Made by a program: the position numbers and the translations under genes. This document shows positions 31,369 to 38,072 of a stretch of 40,532 nt of DNA, piece after piece. Under the pieces are notes generated by a model. That model searched no databases, was not told where the DNA came from, and saw nothing but the letters and a program-made list of their open reading frames with translations. Each line of letters starts with the position of its first letter. The stretch's first letter is position 1. Source of the DNA: a virus. The stretch spans positions 1 through 40,532 of the IMG/VR virus record IMGVR_UViG_3300037104_000880; one strand, given 5' to 3'.

Positions 31369-33150
31369 ATGATAAACAGACTATACCAGGCTTTAGAACG
31401 AAAAGGGCCGAAGTACGTAGATTCTCTTCTTAGTGAAGACGTAGTGATAACCGAAAAAATCGATACATTTCGATTGATCTTTGAAAAAAAAGGTGAGGAA
31501 ATAATCTTTTACAAAAAAGATAACACACCTATAACTGTAATCGAGAGAACACTTTCAGATATTTATGAAGATGCTTTTCTTGAAATTCCCATAATTACAA
31601 AAGAATCCTCAATTCCTGAAGGATATTTCTTTGGACTTTATTATACACCAGTCGAAAGGCCTTTACGTATTCCTTATACAAATTTACCAAAATACATCTT
31701 AACTGATGTGACAAGACGTGATGAAAATAACAAAGTCATCGAATCTTGTAGTTATGAAAGTGTAAAAAACTGGGCTTCAGCATTATGTATGGGTAGACCG
31801 CCTGTTATATTTGAAGGAAAATTAAATGAAGAACAAAAGAGTACGCTTCTTAAATATGATACAAAACAATTTGAAGGGCAAACTGCTACGTTCCCAGAAA
31901 TGATTGCTAAACTTTTTGGGTCGACCTACTCAAAACAGGATATTATTGAAGGGCTTATCATTAAATCTGGTGATAAAATCAATCAAGTTATTTCTTATGA
32001 ATTTGAGTTATTAAATGAAGCATATGAAAAAGAAAATGAATCACGAGATTTTTACGACATCATCATCTCCGACCTTAACGAATTTTTAACAGCTTACAAC
32101 ATTCCAATGTTAGAGGCGGAAAATAAAGATCAATTATATGTGAACATTATATGTAACATATTTAATGAATATTGCAAATCAAAAAGAGTTAATGAAAATA
32201 TAGATGAAAAATATTTAACTCCTCCTCAATTTGGATACGCGGGAAAATTGAATAAAAAATTAATCACTAATGGGGAAACAAAAAAATGGATAGAAAAAGC
32301 TCCTATTTATGAAGCATTATTTAAAGTATTTTTATCATCATTCAGAAAAATCAAAAAGCCATACGGGTTATTAACTGAAGCAATTGTAACAAAATTCAAT
32401 TCACACGTTAACCTTATTAATGGATACGTAAATAAATTTGAAGAAGTAAAAGTAATTGATGAAGCTCGTTCTGAAAACATTGTAGTAGACGCATTTAAGA
32501 AAAGAAATCCTACCGATGTTGATAACATGAGAGTTATTGCATCAATCCAAAAGGCTTTTGAACCAAGAATACGAGATGTTATTAGAGGTAAACAAGCTTG
32601 TGCAGTTTATATCACTACATTCGAACCATTTACGAATTCCCAAATGACAAACGTTCATAGAATTCATGATATGTGGAATGCTCCTATAATTTTATTCGGA
32701 GTAAGTAATGAATATAAAGTTGAAGGAAAAGATTTTCATGCTTCAGATAATTTAATGAAAGCTCAAATGCAAGCATTAATAAATTTCGATAATGCATTAA
32801 TTCCAGGATCAGCTTTACTTGTATCTTGGAACTTAACAGAAATATTTGAATATTGTAGACCTAATTATGAACCTATCGTAATAATCACTGATAAAGGCAA
32901 AAAATCAGAAATGACACTTCAGTTATTCTTTGAAGAAGAAATAATGGGTGGACGTATAAATGTTGATCCTAAATTTAACATTGGCGAACTTGATAATGAA
33001 GATAGGCTTTCATCATTTAGATCAATTGAAGATAACAACTATTCATTATTCTTGGAATTAACACCCCCTTGTATACATAATTTGTTTAACAACGTTTTTT
33101 CCGAGTATCGTCTTTGGTCGGGACAAATAATTAAGCCTATCAATGATTAA
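31369..33150 (+). CDS. Ligase-like plus nucleotidyltransferase-like fusion
   Basis: 593 residues. The N-terminal half has a ligase-type core: VVITEKIDTFRLIF with KIDT at 30-33 in place of KxDG, GYFFGLYY (motif III-like), IIEGLIIK (192-199, motif IV) and ISYEFEL (motif V-like). The C-terminal part, from about residue 390, starts ACAVYITTFEPFTNSQMTNVHRIHDMW, which has the layout of the HxGH nucleotidyltransferase strand and helix, but HxGH is degraded to a TNSQM-type sequence. Together this is a fusion counterpart of the gene pair at 15467-17652. Activity of the second domain is doubtful. Confidence 0.6.
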   Translation: MINRLYQALERKGPKYVDSLLSEDVVITEKIDTFRLIFEKKGEEIIFYKKDNTPITVIERTLSDIYEDAFLEIPIITKESSIPEGYFFGLYYTPVERPLRIPYTNLPKYILTDVTRRDENNKVIESCSYESVKNWASALCMGRPPVIFEGKLNEEQKSTLLKYDTKQFEGQTATFPEMIAKLFGSTYSKQDIIEGLIIKSGDKINQVISYEFELLNEAYEKENESRDFYDIIISDLNEFLTAYNIPMLEAENKDQLYVNIICNIFNEYCKSKRVNENIDEKYLTPPQFGYAGKLNKKLITNGETKKWIEKAPIYEALFKVFLSSFRKIKKPYGLLTEAIVTKFNSHVNLINGYVNKFEEVKVIDEARSENIVVDAFKKRNPTDVDNMRVIASIQKAFEPRIRDVIRGKQACAVYITTFEPFTNSQMTNVHRIHDMWNAPIILFGVSNEYKVEGKDFHASDNLMKAQMQALINFDNALIPGSALLVSWNLTEIFEYCRPNYEPIVIITDKGKKSEMTLQLFFEEEIMGGRINVDPKFNIGELDNEDRLSSFRSIEDNNYSLFLELTPPCIHNLFNNVFSEYRLWSGQIIKPIND

Positions 33151-33153
33151 TAT

Positions 33154-33879
33154 ATGAAAACTTATAAACATTACTACATATATCAAATTAAAAATTTATT
33201 AAATGGAAGATGTTATATAGGGTGGCATGCAACAAATAAAGCGTATGATAGTTATTTTGGAAGCGGGCTTTTGCTTAAACGAGATATTAAAAAATATGGT
33301 CAGAATAATTTTGTTAAAGGAATTCTAGAATTTTGTAAAGAAGATGAAGTTTTTGAAAAAGAAATACATTGGATAGATAAATTAAAAACCCATATTAGTG
33401 AAGGCGGATATAATTTAACACGCGGTGGAGATGGTGGTGATACGTTTTCGTATAAAACGCCTGAAGAAAAACAAGCTACAAATACAAAGAGAGGCTTATC
33501 TTTGAGTGGAAAAAATAACGGGATGTATGCAAAAACGGTATATGATGTATGGCTTGAAAAACACGGAAAGGAAGAAGCAGACAAAAAATATGCAGATTAT
33601 AAAAATAATCATGCGCATACTGGAACAATCAATGGAATGCACGGCAGAAGTATATATGATGTTTGGGTAGAAAAGTACGGAAAAGAAGAAGCTGATAAAA
33701 AATACATTGAATATAAAAAGAAATTATCAGATAAAAGAAAACAAATAAAACAAACACAAGAAACAAAAGACAAAATAGGAAAAGCAAATGCAATTTCATT
33801 ATTAGGAAAAAAACAATCACAAGAAACTATTGATAAAAGAGTTAAAAAACTTAAAGGGCAAAAACGTAATAAACACTAA
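33154..33879 (+). CDS. GIY-YIG homing endonuclease, family B
   Basis: 241 residues. The core reads HYYIYQIKNLLN, CYIGWHATNKAYD, YFGSGLLLKRDIKKYG, HWIDKLKTHISEGGY and NLTRGGDGG. NUMOD3-like repeats follow, then two copies of a YDVW[LV]EK[HY]GKEEADKKY segment, which is also present in the family A protein at 6045 (WIEKYGKEEADKK). This shows domain exchange between the families. Its stop overlaps the first gene of the tagged cluster (TAATG). Confidence 0.85.
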   Translation: MKTYKHYYIYQIKNLLNGRCYIGWHATNKAYDSYFGSGLLLKRDIKKYGQNNFVKGILEFCKEDEVFEKEIHWIDKLKTHISEGGYNLTRGGDGGDTFSYKTPEEKQATNTKRGLSLSGKNNGMYAKTVYDVWLEKHGKEEADKKYADYKNNHAHTGTINGMHGRSIYDVWVEKYGKEEADKKYIEYKKKLSDKRKQIKQTQETKDKIGKANAISLLGKKQSQETIDKRVKKLKGQKRNKH

Positions 33880-34364
33880 TGAAACTTCTAAGAGAACATA
33901 TAAACGAGAAATTTGAAGAACAAAGCGATCCTATTAAAGATATGAATATTGGATTGAAGAATAATTTGAAAAAATACGAACTTGATAACATGCGAGATTT
34001 TATACGTATTTCTGAAGATGATCTTTACAAAATATATGCGTTTTTAGGACATGACGATAATGATATTTATTGGCTCGGTGATACAGCATTAGAGAATGGT
34101 CATGTAGAGTATTTCAATCGTATTTTTGATTTTTGTGAAAAAAATCTTATTGAAAAGAAGCCCAAATATAATCTTGGTTTTATGTTAAGAAAAATGGGAA
34201 AATTAGCTAATAAAAGCGTGATCACTACATATAACACAACTAAAGGCAAATTTCTTACAATAGAATACCTTGATGCTGGAAAAACGCAATATACGTATTT
34301 CGGAGATTTAGACGCAGCTTTTAATGCACAAGTAGTTCAAAATAAATTATTTGATGATATATGA
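33879..34364 (+). CDS. Tagged protein with ankyrin-like segment
   Basis: 161 residues. The tag is MKLLREHINE, KF, then SDPIKDMNIG (16-25). The body has an ankyrin-like segment (LGDTALENGHVEYFNRIFDF) and then a beta segment (FLTIEYLDAGKTQYTYFGDLDAAF). The latter resembles part of cassette 3 of the 611-residue protein (CNISFNGITSPYRVNKYAGDLEAA), pointing to shuffling of cassette parts. It overlaps its neighbours by TAATG and ATGA. Confidence 0.72.
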   Translation: MKLLREHINEKFEEQSDPIKDMNIGLKNNLKKYELDNMRDFIRISEDDLYKIYAFLGHDDNDIYWLGDTALENGHVEYFNRIFDFCEKNLIEKKPKYNLGFMLRKMGKLANKSVITTYNTTKGKFLTIEYLDAGKTQYTYFGDLDAAFNAQVVQNKLFDDI

Positions 34365-34804
34365 AAATTGTAAGAGAACATATAAATGAAACGATGGGTT
34401 TTACAGAAGATTCTGATCCTATAAAAGATTTGGGCATTGGAGGTATTGACGTATACAAAGAATGGCATGATCTTAATGACGAATATGACAACGGCAACAT
34501 TAAAGATTTAGCCAAAGAATGGAGAAAAGTGTTAGAAGAAATTTTTGTTGGCAAGCATGTTACAGGAAATTTTCATCAAGGAAACTCAGATAGTTACGGA
34601 GGATTACAACGTCTTACAACTCGAAAACCTGTTGATAGAGTCGAAGATATAGATAGCGAAGGAGATGGAGCTTTTGCGTTAGTAACAAATGATCCAGGCG
34701 TTTATAAATATGCAACAAGTGATGGCAATTATATTAATAAAGATGAAGTTTGGTATTTTGCATTGTTAGATGAAAACAAAGGAATAAAAATATTCGTAAG
34801 ATAA
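34361..34804 (+). CDS. Tagged small protein, cassette type B
   Basis: 147 residues. The tag is MKIVREHINE, TMGF, then SDPIKDLGIG (18-27), with the two-residue expansion before F also seen at 4798. The body GGIDVYKEWHDL...LAKEWRKVLEEIFVGKHVTGNF has the same pattern as the small proteins at 4475 and 12071, followed by an extra acidic/aromatic region. There is no enzyme motif. It is coupled to both neighbours. Confidence 0.72.
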   Translation: MKIVREHINETMGFTEDSDPIKDLGIGGIDVYKEWHDLNDEYDNGNIKDLAKEWRKVLEEIFVGKHVTGNFHQGNSDSYGGLQRLTTRKPVDRVEDIDSEGDGAFALVTNDPGVYKYATSDGNYINKDEVWYFALLDENKGIKIFVR

Positions 34805-35529
34805 TGAAATTAGTAAGAAGCGATATAAACGAGAAATTCTCAGAAGAATCCGACACTATTAAAGATTTAGGAATCGGAAAGCAAAGAATCATTAATGACT
34901 TTACACGATTAGGCATTGAAGAAAAAGAAGTAGAGTTTAAAGATGATGGCACGTTTTTTTTGAAACGTGGTTTTCAAAGATTAGGCACACAATTCTTTGA
35001 AATTCAAATGAAATATTTTCCAGAAGAGAAGAAACAATTAATGCAGGATATTATTGAGGGGAAAAAAGATAATTACAAAATAGTTAAAGAGGCTGTAAAA
35101 GCCAAAATATCATTTGAAGATATTATTTTCATAGTAGAATACTTGGTGCCTAATGAAGTTTCACGAAAAGAAATGATGGCACAAATCGATCTTTACTCGA
35201 AATTTATGCATAGAACTCCTGATCAAAAGAAATTTGATAAAGAAAATAATATCTACATTTTCATAGGTTACGAAGAAAAATTACCTGTTGTAGTCAATGG
35301 AAAGAAATATTACGAAGATAAATTTGAGGCCGAAAAACTTGTAAAAATCAACAAGTATGATCTTGTAGATTTACATAGTGTAGATATGATGAAACAAAGA
35401 GCAATGTTTGGCCGGCATGGAGTTGTATACATGGTTACACTTCCAAAATTTATGATGGATGAAAAGTATTACGAAGGAATTCCCGAAGAATGGAGAGATA
35501 TCATAGATAAATATAAAAAGAAAATTTGA
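34804..35529 (+). CDS. Tagged protein, longest single-cassette member
   Basis: 241 residues. The tag is MKLVRSDINE, KF, then SDTIKDLGIG (16-25). The body is lysine- and glutamate-rich and helical, with an aromatic C-terminal domain (MFGRHGVVYMVTLPKFMMDEKYYEGIPEEWRDI). No fold was recognised, and no close body paralogue was seen in the window. TAATG overlap to the previous gene. Confidence 0.72.
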   Translation: MKLVRSDINEKFSEESDTIKDLGIGKQRIINDFTRLGIEEKEVEFKDDGTFFLKRGFQRLGTQFFEIQMKYFPEEKKQLMQDIIEGKKDNYKIVKEAVKAKISFEDIIFIVEYLVPNEVSRKEMMAQIDLYSKFMHRTPDQKKFDKENNIYIFIGYEEKLPVVVNGKKYYEDKFEAEKLVKINKYDLVDLHSVDMMKQRAMFGRHGVVYMVTLPKFMMDEKYYEGIPEEWRDIIDKYKKKI

Positions 35530-35530
35530 T

Positions 35531-35962
35531 ATGAAATTAGTTAGAGAACATATTAATGAAAAGTTTTCAGAAGAAATGTCTGATCCTATAAATGACATGG
35601 GTATTGGAGGGTATTCATTTGATTTACTTAAACCTGGTGCTGTTCTTAAAGCCAAAACGAAAACATCTATTAAAAAAGATAATTCAGGATATTTGACAAA
35701 TTGGGGAAAAGGCTTTAATGTTGATGTGGACAGAAAAATTATTGTTATAAGTGTTCGTAATTATATTCTTAAAGGCTACAAAGAATTTACAATTTTTATA
35801 CCAAGCGAATCACAAATTATAGATGATGAATCTATTAAACATGCTCGAGAACAACTTAAGACAAATCCCAATTTCTCAAGTTGGGGAAATAGAACACGTA
35901 TGTTACTTACAAAAGTTCAATTCAACTCGAAATTTGAAGTTATTGAAAAGGGTTGGGAATAG
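35531..35962 (+). CDS. Tagged small protein, cassette type A
   Basis: 143 residues. The tag is MKLVREHINE, KF, then SDPINDMGIG (17-26). The body starts LKPGAVLKAKTKTS and ends VQFNSKFEVIEKGWE, aligning by eye with cassette 3 of the 464-residue protein (LTPGAILAP... QFNKRFEIIEKG). It is therefore a stand-alone version of a polyprotein cassette. It is the last gene of the tagged cluster, ending with TAG before the next promoter-like element. Confidence 0.75.
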   Translation: MKLVREHINEKFSEEMSDPINDMGIGGYSFDLLKPGAVLKAKTKTSIKKDNSGYLTNWGKGFNVDVDRKIIVISVRNYILKGYKEFTIFIPSESQIIDDESIKHAREQLKTNPNFSSWGNRTRMLLTKVQFNSKFEVIEKGWE

Positions 35963-35975
35963 TTGAAATATATAA
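35963..35975 (+). promoter_or_regulatory. TTGAAATATATAA promoter-like element
   Basis: It lies 33 bases before the ATG at 36009 and carries one extra A relative to the common form. Confidence 0.45.
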
Positions 35976-36008
35976 ACCAAATAAGCAAATAAAATAAAAC
36001 AGAATAAT

Positions 36009-36314
36009 ATGAAAAAATTAGTATTCGAATCATTAAATGAACTTCTTGAATCAAAAAAGGCCGTTGAAAAGGAAGATCAACCAACAATGAAAAACGTTAG
36101 TAGAGAAAAGGAAAAAGCAGAAAAAACCAAACCTACTAAAGTTAATCAAGATAAAAAAGAAAAAATAGATCAAGCAATTGCAGCTCTTGAAGTTGAAAAG
36201 AAAAAAGCTCAGAAACCCGGAAACATGAAACAAACTCCAGGCCAGAAAAAAGCTAATGTTGAAGCAATTCAAAAGAAAATTGATGCTTGGAAAGAAAAGA
36301 AAGCAGCCCTTTAA
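36009..36314 (+). CDS. Small Lys/Glu-rich core-like protein
   Basis: 101 residues, almost wholly Lys, Glu, Ala, Gln and Pro, with a predicted single long helix (KIDQAIAALEVEKKKAQK). The N-terminus MKKLVFESLNELLE carries an h-x-E site at LNE (9-11). It resembles the highly charged small core proteins of T4-like proheads in composition. The role is inferred. Confidence 0.5.
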   Translation: MKKLVFESLNELLESKKAVEKEDQPTMKNVSREKEKAEKTKPTKVNQDKKEKIDQAIAALEVEKKKAQKPGNMKQTPGQKKANVEAIQKKIDAWKEKKAAL

Positions 36315-36334
36315 TAAAAATAATAAACAATAAT

Positions 36335-37960
36335 ATGTTGCGTAAAAATAATCTTCTTTTAGAAGATGGAGATGTTATTTATAGTGAAGCACAAGCTCGA
36401 GAACTTTTAAATGCCCAAAATAATTATAATAAAGGGCTTAAGGAGTTAAACGATAAACTTGCGCAGCAAAGAGAAGCAATTAATGTTAAGTATATGAAAA
36501 TTGCTCAACAACAAACTGCCGCAGCCAAAAGTACTACAACTCCAGCTACAAAAAATGTATCACAAGCCACTCAACAAACAGCCAAACAAACTGGAACTGT
36601 TACTACTGCAGGTCAACCGGTAAGTTCTAATGGAAACGTTGCTGCTGCGACAGTTGAATCTTATCCTGACATCTTAAACATTAAAGAACTTAATGAAGTT
36701 GACGAACCCTGGCTACTTAGACCCGGTGGAGAAGAAGCGAGATATACAGGCAATATTAATGCGGATCAACGTGATCAAAGTAATTGGACTGAACGCCCTG
36801 TAACTGGTGGCCACCCAGAAAAAAAAGAACCCCAAAGAAGAGTTAAAAAAATGACATGGGCAATTCGTGAAAAAATTATGGATCTTGAAGGTGAGATTGA
36901 AGATGAAAAACAAAATCTTAGATATTATGAAGATGCCACAGAATCTCCTGACGGTGCTCAAGGTGAAACAGAAGAATTCTTTGCTGAAATAGGTGAAAAA
37001 GCTTCTGAAATTTTAAATTCGGGCGGGTATAAAGATGAAGGGGAAGTACTTAGAGCTCTTCAAAAAGCAGGAGTGCCAAATGCTGAAGATATTTTACACA
37101 ACTACTATTACTACTATCCTGAATTTAATCCAGCTTTAGATGCTAAACGTAAAGAAGCTGCTAAGGAAATACCAAAAATTCAAGCAAAAATTGATAAGTT
37201 ACAAGCAAAAATCGATAAAATGGAAACTGTATACGAATCAGTAAATGAAAATAAGTTTACTCTTGAAGATGTTGATCCATACGATTTGCAAGAACTTAAA
37301 GATTATTTGGATGCTGAAAATATCAGTTATACTGAAGATGAAGATGGTTCTACGATTGATTTCGATGAAACTGAGTTAGACAAAGAATGGAAAGATAGAA
37401 TCGATTCTATAGGAATGAAATTAAGTGCGCCTGAAGAAACCAGTGATATTTTATCAATGGATGACGATGATACGGAATCAGGAGACATTACTGATAAAGA
37501 TGAAAAAATCGATAATGACAAAGTATTTTATGTTAAAGTCGATGATGAAGGAGAAGAATTTGTTGGAAAGATTTACAAGTTATTCGATGAGGGTGATTGG
37601 AGATCAAAATTAGTTGACGGCGTATCTGATACTTTTGAAAAAATGAACTACGATCCTGATTGGGATGAAGTAGACATAATCGCATTCTTAAGAGAAAACT
37701 ATGCTGATGCTGAATTAATGTCTGAAGAAGAATTCAATAATCATGCTGAAGAACCTGAAGCAGAACCCGAGAATACAAATGAATCAACCAAATTGGAACC
37801 TAACTTAGGTGGAAAAATAGATCCAAAAACACATAAACTTTTGAAAAAAGATCAAAATAAAAATGATCGTGAATTAGATGGTGTAGAAAAGGAATTAACG
37901 GAACACAAGATTCCTACACTAGATGAATTTATGAATGAAAAACAAAAACAAGGGAACTAA
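36335..37960 (+). CDS. Acidic coiled-coil head-core-like protein
   Basis: 541 residues from the ATG at 36335. Upstream in-frame codons overlap the previous gene and look non-coding. An N-terminal helix (ARELLNAQNNYNKGL) is followed by an Ala/Thr/Gln-rich linker, a coiled coil (IREKIMDLEGEIEDEKQN; KIQAKIDKLQAKIDKMETV) and a C-terminal half dense in Asp and Glu. LNE sites occur at KELNEVDEPW and elsewhere. It is consistent with a prohead scaffold/core or DNA-mimic role. The end EKELTEHKIPTLDEF is close to the EKELTEHDG segment of the next gene, so the two may share an origin. A terminator overlaps the stop. Confidence 0.55.
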   Translation: MLRKNNLLLEDGDVIYSEAQARELLNAQNNYNKGLKELNDKLAQQREAINVKYMKIAQQQTAAAKSTTTPATKNVSQATQQTAKQTGTVTTAGQPVSSNGNVAAATVESYPDILNIKELNEVDEPWLLRPGGEEARYTGNINADQRDQSNWTERPVTGGHPEKKEPQRRVKKMTWAIREKIMDLEGEIEDEKQNLRYYEDATESPDGAQGETEEFFAEIGEKASEILNSGGYKDEGEVLRALQKAGVPNAEDILHNYYYYYPEFNPALDAKRKEAAKEIPKIQAKIDKLQAKIDKMETVYESVNENKFTLEDVDPYDLQELKDYLDAENISYTEDEDGSTIDFDETELDKEWKDRIDSIGMKLSAPEETSDILSMDDDDTESGDITDKDEKIDNDKVFYVKVDDEGEEFVGKIYKLFDEGDWRSKLVDGVSDTFEKMNYDPDWDEVDIIAFLRENYADAELMSEEEFNNHAEEPEAEPENTNESTKLEPNLGGKIDPKTHKLLKKDQNKNDRELDGVEKELTEHKIPTLDEFMNEKQKQGN

Positions 37961-37973
37961 ATGCTCCCTTTTA
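37950..37973 (+). terminator. Rho-independent terminator
   Basis: AAGGGA (37950-37955) pairs with TCCCTT (37965-37970) around a loop holding the stop codon, then TTATTTT. Confidence 0.6.
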
Positions 37974-37980
37974 TTTTGCC

Positions 37981-38004
37981 TGTTACATGAGAATACATGT
38001 TACA
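37981..38004. other. Near-perfect inverted repeat
   Basis: TGTTACATG (37981-37989) and CATGTTACA (37996-38004) pair with one mismatch around AGAATA. It lies upstream of the TGAATATATAA element for the acidic protein and may be an operator or a second hairpin. Confidence 0.3.
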
Positions 38005-38031
38005 AAAAGTGCTCAAGTTGTTATTTCAGTA

Positions 38032-38043
38032 ATGAATATATAA
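38032..38043 (+). promoter_or_regulatory. ATGAATATATAA promoter-like element
   Basis: It lies 29 bases before the ATG at 38073. Confidence 0.55.
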
Positions 38044-38072
38044 TTTATAAAAATAAAATTAATGTTACAACT

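Noticed and set aside
4475-35962. The tag as a recently duplicated DNA repeat or mobile element
   Set aside because: Copies use different synonymous codons and lie in frame at protein or cassette starts. Similarity is at protein level only, with no flanking repeats.
37935-38072. An upstream ATG for the acidic protein
   Set aside because: It lies inside the previous gene and before a terminator and promoter-like element. The added sequence is Cys/Tyr-rich and unlike the rest. The ATG at 38073 gives a leader-like N-terminus.
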